Both the position numbers and the translations under genes were made by a program. Below are positions 51,603 through 62,862 of a DNA stretch of 64,000 bases, in pieces. Position 1 is the stretch's first letter. The number at the start of each line of letters is the position of its first letter. The notes beneath the pieces are model-generated. The model was not told the origin of the DNA and made no database searches. It was given only the letters and a program-made list of their open reading frames with translations. The DNA lies in contig NZ_CP026031.1 of assembly GCF_003726095.1 (NCBI RefSeq), positions 3,596,001 to 3,660,000 of the forward strand, in the 5' to 3' direction. The DNA is from Niallia circulans. Its GTDB lineage: Bacteria; Bacillota; Bacilli; Bacillales; Cytobacillaceae.

Positions 51603-52559
51603 CTACTCTTCTAGAATAGTCGATCCTCGAACAATAAGCTTCGGCTCAAAAATATGTTTGCCTTGATTTTTGTTCCGTTCATTAATTTTTTTTAGGAGCA
51701 TGCGTGCACAAGCCTCTCCCATTTCCATTAAGGGCTGCTTAATTGTGGTAATTTTTGGTGAGGAGATTCTATCTAGAAAGACGCCATCAAACCCAGTTAC
51801 TGCGTAGTCTTCTGGCACACTTTTCCCCTTCTTCTGAATAGCACGAATTACTCCTGTTGCAATGCGATCTGAGGCGCAAACAAACCCAAATTTACCATCG
51901 TTCTTTGATAGGAATTCAGAAACCTTTGCCTCGGCTGCTCTTGAACTATTTGCTACTCTTATAATTTTTCCTTCTATAGCATTCTCTGAAATTGCATCTA
52001 GGTACCCTGCCTCGCGAAGTTGCCCAAAAGGCTCTTTCTCATCAATTCCGATAAAAATTAGCTGCTTATATCCTTGGTCTAAAATATGTTTAGTCGTAAC
52101 ATATGTCCCTTTTTTGTTATCCACATCGACAAAATCAAATCCATGCAAATTCTCTCCAAATAATACAACCGGAATTGTTAACTTTTCAATAAAAGCATAG
52201 TCAGATTCGCGCATACCCGTAACAATGATGCCATCACACTTTCCTATATTAAGTGATGTCCTTGTTACTAGCTGTAAGGAATAATGGTTCTTATCCAGCT
52301 CCCTGCTCATTCCCGTTAATAAATTCATATAATAAGGTTCAACCGTGTCCATTTCTTCTAAAATAAGTAATTTAATCACTTGTGTTCGATTATTAACCAA
52401 TGCTCTTGCCGCATAGTTAGGAACATAATTTAATTCTTCCATTGCTTTATATACAAGCTGTTTTAATTCATCTGTTACTTGCTCTGGATGATTTAACACT
52501 CTTGAAACTGTCATCTTTGAGACATTTGCTTTTTTTGCCACATCTGAAAGTGTTGCCAA
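51603..52559 (-). CDS. mdxR: LacI-family maltodextrin regulator (MdxR/MalR-like)
   Basis: A 318-residue regulator with HTH ATLSDVAKKANVSKMTVSRVLNHPEQV and hinge NYAARALVNNRTQVIKLL (partly quoted), then the ligand-binding core ending IKQPLMEMGEACARMLL. It stands next to and divergent from the maltogenic amylase gene, as yvdE (mdxR) adjoins yvdF in B. subtilis, so I give it that role. It starts with TTG at 52559 after GGGGGAG. LacI-type sites (TGCAAACGNTTGCG-like) occur before mdxD, mdxE and mdxF. Confidence 0.8.
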   Translation of the reverse strand: MATLSDVAKKANVSKMTVSRVLNHPEQVTDELKQLVYKAMEELNYVPNYAARALVNNRTQVIKLLILEEMDTVEPYYMNLLTGMSRELDKNHYSLQLVTRTSLNIGKCDGIIVTGMRESDYAFIEKLTIPVVLFGENLHGFDFVDVDNKKGTYVTTKHILDQGYKQLIFIGIDEKEPFGQLREAGYLDAISENAIEGKIIRVANSSRAAEAKVSEFLSKNDGKFGFVCASDRIATGVIRAIQKKGKSVPEDYAVTGFDGVFLDRISSPKITTIKQPLMEMGEACARMLLKKINERNKNQGKHIFEPKLIVRGSTILEE

Positions 52560-52738
52560 TGGAACTCCCCCAGTATTAAATTTAGATTTCTCTATTCATT
52601 AGATTACTAATTATTGAAAGCGATTTATTATACTACTTCATTTATTCTACAACAAATAATTATTCACTATTATATTTAAACTAAACTTTTTTATAATTAT
52701 GCTTGATAAATAACGAAAATGGGTTGATAATAGAGGGG

Positions 52739-54606
<1,868 letters not shown>

Positions 54607-54620
54607 CACCAACCTCTTTT

Positions 54621-54667
54621 AAAAAGCGGATTCCTTCTGCGCTATGCAAAGGGAATACGCTTTTTGT
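54621..54667 (+). terminator. Terminator of mdxD
   Basis: AAAAAGCGGATTCC pairs with GGGAATACGCTTTTT (ending 54665) with one mismatch, followed by GTTATTG. Confidence 0.85.
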
Positions 54668-54711
54668 TATTGTTATTAACTTGGCTGGGACTTATATGTG
54701 TTGAATATCAT

Positions 54712-54802
54712 TTTTTCTGGCTTTTATCGCTCACATGAACGCCACTTTTTCCGACTCTCCCTCTTTTTCTGGCTTTCATCTCTCTTAGAATGCTACTTTT
54801 AT
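54712..54802. repeat. Degenerate tandem repeat
   Basis: TTTTTCTGGCTTT occurs at 54712 and 54764, each followed by (T/C)ATC(G/T)CTC, a purine-rich AACGCCA/AATGCTA segment and CTTTT. A related TTTTTCCGACTCTC lies at 54746. It sits between convergent genes and encodes nothing recognisable. Confidence 0.6.
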
Positions 54803-54882
54803 CCCCTCTCCCCAAAACAGCACTTTCCCCAGCCAATAAAAAAGAACAGAGCATACAATACACTCCATTCCCTCTCACTCTA

Positions 54883-55542
54883 TTATTCTCCTAATTTCTC
54901 TCTTAGCCGTTCAAGGGTTATTTCTGCGGTACTTCCGACTTGCCAATCTGCTAATTTCATGCGGTCAGGGGTGCCAACACCAACTGCAAACATATTTGCT
55001 CCCTTTATTGCTTGAATGCCAGCTTCCGCATCTTCCACTCCCACACATTCACGCACTTGTAATTGCAGCTGCTCTGCTGCTTTTACAAAGATTTCTGGAT
55101 CAGGCTTCCCTTTTTTTAATTTTCCGGGATCGACGATGGTATCAAAAAAGTTTGTTACTTCTAATCGATCTAATATCACTGGACCATTTTTACTTGCAGA
55201 AGCAAGGCCAAGCTGTAAGCCGGCTTCTTTGCATTCTACCAAGAAGTCTTTTATCCCTGGCAATAAATCATGAGGGGTAATTTCTTTAATTAGCTCTTGA
55301 TAATAGGTATTTTTATCGTGTGCCAGCTCTTCCACTTGCGCTTCAGAGAATTGCCCGCGAATTCCCCCATGATCTAGTATTTTATATAAAGAGTCCATGC
55401 GGCTAACACCTTTTAATTCTTCATTAAACTCACGATCAAAAGGAACTCCAATGGCCTCAGCTGTTTTCTTCCACGCTAAATAATGATATTCTGCAGTGTC
55501 TGTAATAACACCGTCTAAATCAAAGATAATTCCTTTTAACAT
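54883..55542 (-). CDS. pgcM: Beta-phosphoglucomutase
   Basis: A 219-residue HAD-superfamily enzyme converting beta-glucose-1-phosphate, the product of maltose phosphorylase, to glucose-6-phosphate. The nucleophile and acid/base are Asp8 and Asp10 (IFDLDGVITDT); the cap carries GVSRMDSL, then LASASKNG, the Lys of KKGKPDPEIF and GVEDAEAGI complete the motif set. It is the last gene of the maltose operon, as in B. subtilis (pgcM), but malL is absent between it and the phosphorylase gene. Confidence 0.94.
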   Translation of the reverse strand: MLKGIIFDLDGVITDTAEYHYLAWKKTAEAIGVPFDREFNEELKGVSRMDSLYKILDHGGIRGQFSEAQVEELAHDKNTYYQELIKEITPHDLLPGIKDFLVECKEAGLQLGLASASKNGPVILDRLEVTNFFDTIVDPGKLKKGKPDPEIFVKAAEQLQLQVRECVGVEDAEAGIQAIKGANMFAVGVGTPDRMKLADWQVGSTAEITLERLREKLGE

Positions 55543-55565
55543 ATTAATTGGCCTCCCTATATAAA

Positions 55566-55632
55566 AGGAGCCGTGCTTGCTTTATTCTAGCGCTCTTCTC
55601 TAGCAATAGAATACAATCAATCAGCGGCTCCC
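55566..55632 (-). other. Intercistronic structure between malP and pgcM
   Basis: GGAGCCG (55567-55573) pairs with CGGCTCC (55625-55631); inside, TATTCTAG-type and CTAGAATA-type segments can form a second helix. On the minus strand TTTTATA follows, so partial termination is possible. Confidence 0.5.
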
Positions 55633-55645
55633 TTCTTCTAACTAG

Positions 55646-57922
55646 TTATTTCTTTCCAACAAACTCTTTTTCTAGTAAAATATCTTTTCCATATAACTGC
55701 ATCTTTAGCGAACTCCCGGATAGAAGTTCTAATTTCACTTCCTCTGAAGTCGTTGTGACCCGAATTAATCGATTCCGATAATTGATTGTAAAGGTGTAGC
55801 TATTCCATCCTTTCGGAACAAATGGTGCAAAGGAAAGAGTTCCTGCTGCTGTGCGCATTCCAGCAAAGCCATGGACAATAGCCAGCCAGCTTCCTGACAT
55901 ACTAGTTATATGCAATCCATCTTCTGTATCGTTATTATAATTATCAAGGTCTAATCTTGCCGTGCGCTGATACATCTCATATGCCTTTTCCTCCAGCCCG
56001 ATCTCTGCTGCTAAAATAGAATGGACGCAAGGGGAAAGACTTGATTCATGGACAGTCATTGGCTCATAAAAATCAAAGTTGCGCTTTTTCTCTTCTAAGC
56101 TAAATTCATGATTTAAGAAATACATCCCTTGTAAAACATCTGCCTGCTTAATGAAACAAGAACGTAAGATTTTATCCCAAGACCAATTTTGATTAAGTGG
56201 TCTCTCTTCTTTTAAAAGGGTATCTACGGTTCTTAAGTCTTTATCAAGGAATGTATCGTGCTGAACAAAGATTCCCAATTCCTCATCTACTGGGAAATAC
56301 ATCTTGTCAATGATTTCTTGCCATTTTGCTAATTCACTTTTGCCAATATTTAAATCTATTTTTCTTTTTGAAGTTGTTTTTTCAAGTAATTCTAAAGTAT
56401 ATCTTAATGTCCACGTCGCAATCTTATTCGTATACCAATTGTTATTCACGTTATTCTCATATTCATTTGGTCCTGTTACTCCATGTATCATGTATTGATC
56501 ATTTTTTTTCGAATAATGTACGCGATCTGCCCAAAAGCGACTGATTCCGACTAACACATCTAATCCTTCATTTAGTGCATAGGTTTCGTCACCTGTGTAC
56601 GTTGTGTAATTAAAAATGGCGTGGGCAATGGCACCGTTACGATGAATTTCTTCAAAGGTAATCTCCCACTCATTATGGCATTCTACCCCTGTGAAGGTTA
56701 CCATCGGATATAATGCACCTTTCAGTCCCTGCTGTTTGGCATTATGCTCCGCACCTGGCAGCTGTTGGCGACGATAGCGTAATAGCTGCTCTGTTACTTT
56801 AGGCTCTGCTACTGCCAAATACATTGGAACGATATATGCTTCTGTATCCCAGTAGGTTGCTCCACCATATTTTTCTCCTGTAAAACCTTTTGGCCCTACA
56901 TTGAGACGCGCATCGTCCCCATAGTACGTAGAGAATAATTGGAAAATATTGAATCGGATCCCCTGCTGTGCTTCTTCATCCCCATCAATTTGAACATCCG
57001 CCTTTTCCCAGCGGGCTGCCCATGCAGCAATATGTTCTTCTTTTAAGGAATCATATCCTTTTTCTTTCGCTTGTTTTGCTAACAAGTCAGAAACAGCCCC
57101 TAATCTTTCTTCTTCCCAATCGCGAGAGGTCGAAACTGCCACATATTTCTGGAGGTGGATTGTATCTCCTTGTTTAAGCTTATTGTTATATGCATTAGCA
57201 ACATACATTGGCTTTTCATTGTAAGAAGTTACTTCTAGATGATTAATGGTATTTGCCATCGAAGCAGATACTGCAAATCTTGGTGTTCCAAAAGGATTAT
57301 CAACCGTTTTCATTATTAGATTGGCAGCATTAGCTTCTACTTTTCTGCCAGTCTCTTCCCAGAATTTTTCTTCATAGTTGGAATCTTCATTAGTCACATC
57401 ACCATCTAAATATGGAACCAATTCAATCTTATGCGCTCCTGTTAGCGTTGTTACCTTTATATCTATTGCACAAACTTCTTTTGCAACAATACTTAAAAAG
57501 CGTTCAAACTCAAACTTGATTTGACTTTCTCCTTTTTGGAGGATGAAGCTTCTTCTTAAAACGCCTTCCTTCATATCGAGCTCTAGGTGAAAATCAATAA
57601 TGTTTTCCTTATACAAATCTACTTTGGTACCGTCTACATAAATATCTACACCAATGAAGTTCAGCGCATTGATCACTTTGCCAAAATATTGAGGATAGCC
57701 ATTTTTCCACCAGCCAACCCTTGTTTTATCAGGAAACCATACACCTGCAATATACGTACCTTGATGGAAATCCCCTGAGTATCCTTCTTCAAAGTTACCA
57801 CGCATCCCCATATAACCATTTCCGATGGAGGTTAGACTTTCCTGCAGTCGCTTTTCTTTTTTTTCCAACTTATTTGATATTAATTTCCAGCTGTTTATTT
57901 CGAAAAGACGCTTATTTGTCAT
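55646..57922 (-). CDS. malP: GH65 maltose phosphorylase
   Basis: Splits maltose with phosphate into beta-glucose-1-phosphate and glucose by inversion. The 758-residue length is normal for GH65. The general acid is Glu487 in [11 protein letters not shown], and the phosphate-site region [18 protein letters not shown] is near the C-terminus. The N-terminal beta-sandwich domain (1-280) has [21 protein letters not shown]. It corresponds to B. subtilis YvdK (mdxK). Its coupling with pgcM supports maltose over trehalose or kojibiose as substrate. Confidence 0.92.
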   Translation of the reverse strand: MTNKRLFEINSWKLISNKLEKKEKRLQESLTSIGNGYMGMRGNFEEGYSGDFHQGTYIAGVWFPDKTRVGWWKNGYPQYFGKVINALNFIGVDIYVDGTKVDLYKENIIDFHLELDMKEGVLRRSFILQKGESQIKFEFERFLSIVAKEVCAIDIKVTTLTGAHKIELVPYLDGDVTNEDSNYEEKFWEETGRKVEANAANLIMKTVDNPFGTPRFAVSASMANTINHLEVTSYNEKPMYVANAYNNKLKQGDTIHLQKYVAVSTSRDWEEERLGAVSDLLAKQAKEKGYDSLKEEHIAAWAARWEKADVQIDGDEEAQQGIRFNIFQLFSTYYGDDARLNVGPKGFTGEKYGGATYWDTEAYIVPMYLAVAEPKVTEQLLRYRRQQLPGAEHNAKQQGLKGALYPMVTFTGVECHNEWEITFEEIHRNGAIAHAIFNYTTYTGDETYALNEGLDVLVGISRFWADRVHYSKKNDQYMIHGVTGPNEYENNVNNNWYTNKIATWTLRYTLELLEKTTSKRKIDLNIGKSELAKWQEIIDKMYFPVDEELGIFVQHDTFLDKDLRTVDTLLKEERPLNQNWSWDKILRSCFIKQADVLQGMYFLNHEFSLEEKKRNFDFYEPMTVHESSLSPCVHSILAAEIGLEEKAYEMYQRTARLDLDNYNNDTEDGLHITSMSGSWLAIVHGFAGMRTAAGTLSFAPFVPKGWNSYTFTINYRNRLIRVTTTSEEVKLELLSGSSLKMQLYGKDILLEKEFVGKK

Positions 57923-57934
57923 AATCTTCTCTCC

Positions 57935-58807
57935 CTATGCTTTATCTGAATCTATCTTTAGTCTTTTTTCTTTAAATCCTGTTCTAAAAAAAGCAAATGC
58001 AATCATTAATACCGTTCCAAGTCCTTGTATCATGATGAAGGTTGCAACATCAAATTGAATAAATCCATAGATTACAGCTAATATGGTTGGTAGTCCTGCT
58101 GCATTCAGGACAATGGTTGCTGCCTCTTTAAAGGTTCTTATATCGGTAATATTGGATTTCTTTGTCAGCCATAATACGAGTGACATAAATAGAAATTGCA
58201 CTACATTCATCGCTGTATAAACACCTGCTAGTAATAGTAACAGGATTGGCAGAAGGTACGCTTTGTTCTGTACATACCATAATGTTCCGATATATTGCAG
58301 GACATCTTCCTTGTTTTCTATTTTGAAAGGATATTTCTCCTCATTCATTGGGTAATACAATTGAAACCCAAACCCATTTTCTTCGGCAATTACAGCATAG
58401 TCTTCTTTAAAAACAACGGCATTTGCATATCCTTTAATACCAATTGTCTGATCTTCTCCAGTCATCTGATATTTATTGTCCTTATCAATCGCAATCACAT
58501 TTCCGCCTGTCTCTTCTGCATATTGACTGTCTATTCCCACTAACTTGCCGTTTTTCACTTGTTTTGAAGACAATGACTTAGCAAAATCATCTGTAATTAA
58601 TTCAGCTGTTTGTGGAAACAAAAACTCAAATGGGAAATTTGTTAGTTTTGCCATTTGAATAGAGGTTGGCATCATCATACATGCAATTAAGAAAATAAAA
58701 AGGAAAATCATTTTCGGCCATGTTAATAGATTCTTACCCTTAAATACATTTGTCGGTGTAATAATAGACTTGAAATATTGCATCAAAAATGGTTCCGACT
58801 TCTTCAT
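57935..58807 (-). CDS. yvdJ: YvdJ-like DUF1189 membrane protein
   Basis: A 290-residue membrane protein with one helix near residues 30-50, an extracytoplasmic domain (about 65-180) and four helices near the C-terminus. Its start, MKKSEPFLMQYFKSIITP, and the DUF1189 fold match YvdJ, the unexplained gene found between mdxG and the phosphorylase in B. subtilis. It keeps that place here, 12 bases before malP, so it is probably part of maltodextrin uptake or signalling, but its role is not known. Confidence 0.82.
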   Translation of the reverse strand: MKKSEPFLMQYFKSIITPTNVFKGKNLLTWPKMIFLFIFLIACMMMPTSIQMAKLTNFPFEFLFPQTAELITDDFAKSLSSKQVKNGKLVGIDSQYAEETGGNVIAIDKDNKYQMTGEDQTIGIKGYANAVVFKEDYAVIAEENGFGFQLYYPMNEEKYPFKIENKEDVLQYIGTLWYVQNKAYLLPILLLLLAGVYTAMNVVQFLFMSLVLWLTKKSNITDIRTFKEAATIVLNAAGLPTILAVIYGFIQFDVATFIMIQGLGTVLMIAFAFFRTGFKEKRLKIDSDKA

Positions 58808-58859
58808 TGTAATCCCACTCTCTTACTTTAAAATTCTTTGTTGTTTTCTTTCTATCCTA

Positions 58860-58889
58860 AGACGTCCGCGCCACTACTAGCAGACGTCT
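58860..58889 (-). other. Intercistronic hairpin between mdxG and yvdJ
   Basis: AGACGTC (58860-58866) pairs with GACGTCT (58883-58889), extendable by further GC pairs. No U tract follows. Confidence 0.55.
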
Positions 58890-58915
58890 CTAACATTTCT
58901 TCAGTTGGTCACCGA

Positions 58916-59752
58916 TTAGCCTTTTGATCCGCCGCTAGTTAAACCAGATACAAAGTTCTTTTGCAGGAAGAAGAATAAGACAACAATTGGTAATGCTGCG
59001 AGAACCGCTCCTGCCGCAAATAGCGCTACCTTTTGTTCACGCGGGTTGGAAATTAATGTTTGTAATCCAACAGCCAATGTTAATAATTCGTTGGAGCGTA
59101 ATAAAAACTTAGATAATAAGAAATCATTAAATGGTGTCATAAATGCCCATAAAGCTTGAACGGCAAGCATTGGGCGCACTAATGGTAAGTTAATTTGTAC
59201 AAAGATTCTTAAATGACCTGCTCCATCAATTCTTGCACTTTCGTCAAATTCACGCGGTATGGTATCAAAATACCCTTTCATTAACCATACGTTCATCGGG
59301 ATACCACCACCGATATAGATTAATGACAGCAGCCAATAAGAATCAATTGCTCCAAGTACTGTTGCTAGTACGTAATAAGCAGTTAATGCTGCCATTGTTG
59401 GAACCATTTGAATAACAAGGAAGAAAATTAAGCTATATTTTCTTCCAACAAAGCGATAGCGGCTGAATACATATCCAGAAAGAGTGACCAATGTTACTTG
59501 CACAACCATTACTGCAACCGCAATAATAATCGTATTTTTATACCAGCTTAAATAATTCGTTTCACTAAAAAGTCTTTGGAAATTATCAAGTCCCCAGTTT
59601 GCATCCAATTTCAATGTAAATGCCGCCATATTAGTAGCTTGAAAGGCACTTGATGCCGTTACTAATAATGGGTAAATGATTACTATTGATAGGATTCCAA
59701 GAAAACCATATGTTAATATTCTATTGATAAGTCGCGATGCTTTCATGCTCAT
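58916..59752 (-). CDS. mdxG: Maltodextrin ABC transporter permease MdxG
   Basis: A 278-residue permease of the MalG type with six helices and the EAA loop [30 protein letters not shown] (partly quoted). With MdxF, MdxE and a shared ATPase (MsmX in Bacillus, not in this window) it imports maltodextrins. Its ATG follows the mdxF stop by one base, with GAGGAG inside the end of mdxF. A hairpin separates it from yvdJ. Confidence 0.93.
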   Translation of the reverse strand: MSMKASRLINRILTYGFLGILSIVIIYPLLVTASSAFQATNMAAFTLKLDANWGLDNFQRLFSETNYLSWYKNTIIIAVAVMVVQVTLVTLSGYVFSRYRFVGRKYSLIFFLVIQMVPTMAALTAYYVLATVLGAIDSYWLLSLIYIGGGIPMNVWLMKGYFDTIPREFDESARIDGAGHLRIFVQINLPLVRPMLAVQALWAFMTPFNDFLLSKFLLRSNELLTLAVGLQTLISNPREQKVALFAAGAVLAALPIVVLFFFLQKNFVSGLTSGGSKG

Positions 59753-59753
59753 C

Positions 59754-61055
59754 CTACATCATCTCCTCATTGCCAAAAGCATTTGTTTTCTTAAATGTTA
59801 TGAGTGATACTGCAATTACAATTGCGGAAATAATCAATGTTACCGCTGCTGCAACTGCATATTGCGGTGCTTGCCCTGTTGTTAATTTATAAATCCACGA
59901 AATGAGGATATCTGTCGATCCTGCATTCCATCCAATACTTCCTGGACCACCTTCATTAAACAAGTAGATGATAGAGAAGTTGTTAAAGTTAAATGTATAC
60001 TGTGTGATCATAACTGGCGCTGTTGCAAAAAGGATCATCGGTAATGTGATATTGCGGAATTGCTGCAAAGCAGTTGCTCCATCAAGGTTTGCTGCTTCAT
60101 ATAAATCATCTGAAATAGATTGCAATACTCCTGTTACCATTACAAAAATATATGGGAATCCAAGCCAGCCTTGAATCATAATAAGTGCTGTTTTTGTCCA
60201 AGTCGCATCTGTCTTCCAAGAAATTGCCGGTATATCAATGAATGGAAGATGATTGATCAATGGGATTACTTGTGCGTTAATGGCACCGATACTGTCATTA
60301 AACATATTAGAGAATCCCATGATCGAAATAAATGCTGGTACAGCCCATGGCAATAAGAAAAGAATTCGGAAAAATGCTTTCCCTTTTACATGCTTCTGAT
60401 GTAGCACTACAGCAGCAATAACACCAAGAACGATTTGTAAAGTGGTTGCCCCAAATGTCCAAATTAATGTCCAAACAAGGATTTTCATAAATGTTGCACG
60501 ATAAGAACTTAAGAAAAAGATGTTGGTAAAGTTCTCAAAACCAATCCAATCAATCAGCTTAAATGGCGGTATATGTTGAAAATCATAGTTTGTAAATGCT
60601 ATAAATAATGTCACTAATACCGGAAAAATAATGATAAAAGCCATTAAAATATAAGACGGGAATGTAAAGATGTAAGGGAATCCTTGCTCCCAAAGATTTT
60701 TCAATATATCAACCGTCTTCGTATTGATTTTTTCTCCTCTATCTCTTAATGCCCCTATTTTACGAGCATCATAAATGTTTAGTATATAGAAGAAGAGAAA
60801 GATAACAGTTAAAATTAACTGTAATGTTCCTTTAATCATTAGGAATAACGAGTGATCATCACGAGGTATACTTCCTAATGTTATTAAGCCTTCCAAAGCC
60901 TGAAATCCAGTTAATGCCATCTCTATTGCAAAAACCAAGAAGAGAGCAAAAAATACTATTCCTTTGAATGCTTGTTTATTATAAAACTGACCTAACCCAG
61001 GAATAATGGATAACAGGGATGCTTTCTTTTTATGATTTGTTTCATTTCGACTCAT
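59754..61055 (-). CDS. mdxF: Maltodextrin ABC transporter permease MdxF
   Basis: A 433-residue MalF-type permease. It has eight predicted helices including an extra N-terminal pair ([20 protein letters not shown] region), and the EAA loop [24 protein letters not shown]. It follows mdxE after 231 bases that contain a weak terminator, a strong stem-loop and two LacI-type sites, so its expression may be partly independent of mdxE. AAAGGGGAT lies before the ATG. Confidence 0.93.
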   Translation of the reverse strand: MSRNETNHKKKASLLSIIPGLGQFYNKQAFKGIVFFALFLVFAIEMALTGFQALEGLITLGSIPRDDHSLFLMIKGTLQLILTVIFLFFYILNIYDARKIGALRDRGEKINTKTVDILKNLWEQGFPYIFTFPSYILMAFIIIFPVLVTLFIAFTNYDFQHIPPFKLIDWIGFENFTNIFFLSSYRATFMKILVWTLIWTFGATTLQIVLGVIAAVVLHQKHVKGKAFFRILFLLPWAVPAFISIMGFSNMFNDSIGAINAQVIPLINHLPFIDIPAISWKTDATWTKTALIMIQGWLGFPYIFVMVTGVLQSISDDLYEAANLDGATALQQFRNITLPMILFATAPVMITQYTFNFNNFSIIYLFNEGGPGSIGWNAGSTDILISWIYKLTTGQAPQYAVAAAVTLIISAIVIAVSLITFKKTNAFGNEEMM

Positions 61056-61166
61056 TGTGGGCTATCCCCTTTCTATAAAATTGCATATTGTTGCATAATG
61101 GTAATTTATTGATTTACCAAAAGAAATCATCACTCGCCCAACTTCTTTTGATAAACCAACTCTTTT

Positions 61167-61195
61167 TGAAAGTGTTTTCAATGCAAACGATTGCG
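61167..61195. promoter_or_regulatory. Tandem cre-like and MdxR-like sites before mdxF
   Basis: TGAAAGTGTTTTCA (61167-61180, one base off cre) and TGCAAACGATTGCG (61182-61195) are side by side, one base apart, in the mdxE-mdxF gap. Confidence 0.6.
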
Positions 61196-61206
61196 TTATG
61201 GAAAGA

Positions 61207-61246
61207 CGAAATTTCTAATTATCAGTTATGACAATTAGAAATTTCG
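61207..61246 (-). other. Perfect 14-bp stem-loop between mdxE and mdxF
   Basis: CGAAATTTCTAATT (61207-61220) and AATTAGAAATTTCG (61233-61246) are exact inverted copies with a 12-base loop. With no U tract it is a likely 3' protective structure for the mdxE message. Confidence 0.8.
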
Positions 61247-61249
61247 ACT

Positions 61250-61273
61250 AAAAGGGAGTGGAATATCTCCCTT
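61250..61273 (-). terminator. Weak terminator after mdxE
   Basis: On the minus strand AAGGGAG-N8-CTCCCTT is followed by TTAG; the short U tract suggests partial read-through into mdxF. Confidence 0.6.
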
Positions 61274-61286
61274 CCTTTAAGCTACC

Positions 61287-62546
61287 TTATTTATATTTTT
61301 GATCAATCGATTCTTTAATATTTTTCACTGTATCTTCTGCAGATTGTTCAGGTGTTTTCGCACCAGAAACTGCATCAAACATTAGATATTGTCCGCCATC
61401 CCACACTTCAGCCATTTGTTGAATATTAGGCATTGGAGAAGCGTTTTCAAAGTTTGCAATAACTGCTTGAGCTAATTCATTATCTGCTGGTACCGCTTTA
61501 CGTGCAATTGTGTTTGCAGGAATTTCATTTGTAGCTTCAAAGAATTTTGTTGAATTATCAGCATTCCCAACATACTCTAACCATTTTGCAGCTAATTCCG
61601 GATCTTTCGCATAAGAAGAAGCTACCCACGCTTTTCCTCCACCAAATGCAGCGAATTTTTCACCATTTGGTAATGTAGGGATTGCACCAACTCCATAATT
61701 AACGCCAGCATCTTTAAAAGTAGCTGCCATCCATGGGCCATCAATAATTACAGCTGTTTTCCCAGTAGTAAACATTTCTGTGATAAAATCACCAGAACCG
61801 GTTACGTCCTGCATACCTTTAGGCCATTGATCATACCAAGTCTTTGCATATTTAATGGCATCGATTGTACCTTGATTGTTTAACCCAATGTCAGTTGGAT
61901 CTGTTCCTTCACTTCCAAATGCATATCCGCCATATCCAGCAACTAATCCATAACTAAAATAGAAGTCCGTCCATTTTGCTAAGAAAGCTGTGTTCTTGCC
62001 AGACTCAGCTTCAAACGCATACTTGCTATCTTTTGTTAATGCTTCTACCTCTGAGAAATCTTTAGGCATTTCTTTAATTAAATCTTTATTATAGAACCCT
62101 ACTAAAGTTTCGATAACAAATGGTGTTCCATATTGTTTGCCATCAAACGTTACTAGTTTTTCTTCCGTTTCTGTAATTCCTTCAGGCTGTGCTGTTACTT
62201 CAGCTAAATGCCCTTGACTTCCCATTGAACCAACACGGTCATATGGTGCGATAAAAACATCTGGACCAGTGCCTGCAGGACCATCTAGCGCTAATGCGTC
62301 AGCTTGATCTGTCATCGCCATTACGACAACTTTTACTTCAGCATTATTTTTAGATTCAAAATCGCCTTTGATACTATCAATATATTTTTTATACCCATCT
62401 CCATCTACTGACACTGTTAATGTTTGTTTTCCGTCAGAAGATCCGCCTTTTGAGCTTTCTTTCGTATCATTGCCGCCACAAGCGGTTAAAGAGAATGCAG
62501 TAAGTAACGCTACTCCTGACATTAATAGTTTTTTATAACTCTTCAT
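61287..62546 (-). CDS. mdxE: Maltodextrin-binding lipoprotein MdxE
   Basis: A 419-residue extracellular solute-binding protein. The signal MKSYKKLLMSGVALLTAFSL leads to the lipobox LTAC with a lipidated Cys23, then a glycine/serine linker and the MalE-type fold (DGPAGTGPDVFIAPYDRVG, TAVIIDGPWMAATF, GGGKAWVASSYAKDPELAAKWLEYV, partly quoted). It is the first gene of the mdxEFG operon, with AGGAGGGAAA before the ATG and two operator-like sites in its promoter region. Confidence 0.94.
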   Translation of the reverse strand: MKSYKKLLMSGVALLTAFSLTACGGNDTKESSKGGSSDGKQTLTVSVDGDGYKKYIDSIKGDFESKNNAEVKVVVMAMTDQADALALDGPAGTGPDVFIAPYDRVGSMGSQGHLAEVTAQPEGITETEEKLVTFDGKQYGTPFVIETLVGFYNKDLIKEMPKDFSEVEALTKDSKYAFEAESGKNTAFLAKWTDFYFSYGLVAGYGGYAFGSEGTDPTDIGLNNQGTIDAIKYAKTWYDQWPKGMQDVTGSGDFITEMFTTGKTAVIIDGPWMAATFKDAGVNYGVGAIPTLPNGEKFAAFGGGKAWVASSYAKDPELAAKWLEYVGNADNSTKFFEATNEIPANTIARKAVPADNELAQAVIANFENASPMPNIQQMAEVWDGGQYLMFDAVSGAKTPEQSAEDTVKNIKESIDQKYK

Positions 62547-62589
62547 GAAATTTTCCCTCCTTATTTATCTCACATTCTTATTGTAGATT

Positions 62590-62617
62590 TGAAACCGTTT
62601 TAATGCAATCGCTTTCT
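62590..62617. promoter_or_regulatory. Abutting operator-like 14-mers before mdxE
   Basis: TGAAACCGTTTTAA (62590-62603) and TGCAATCGCTTTCT (62604-62617), each one base off the cre consensus and directly adjacent, repeat the paired layout seen before mdxF. Confidence 0.55.
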
Positions 62618-62802
62618 CAGTGTTACCGATAACAGAATGTAACATAAAAACATTACAATGAATAAATTACGCTATTATTGGGTAATGTCCGTAAAAGTAT
62701 GTATATTTCTATGGACCAATAGAATTTGATTACCTTTGTCCGATCCTTTTTTATTAAATTAGAGAGCCTCTTCATCCATGTACAAATAACAGAATGTTAA
62801 CT

Positions 62803-62849
62803 AAAAAAGAGTCGAAGCTATCCTCCCAAGGGGAACTGGTTCGACTCTT
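62803..62849 (-). terminator. Terminator of treP or its operon
   Basis: AAGAGTCGAA (62807-62816) pairs with TTCGACTCTT (62840-62849) with a further inner GC-rich helix; the minus strand continues TTTTTTAG. Confidence 0.9.
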
Positions 62850-62862
62850 ACTTTATTAACCT

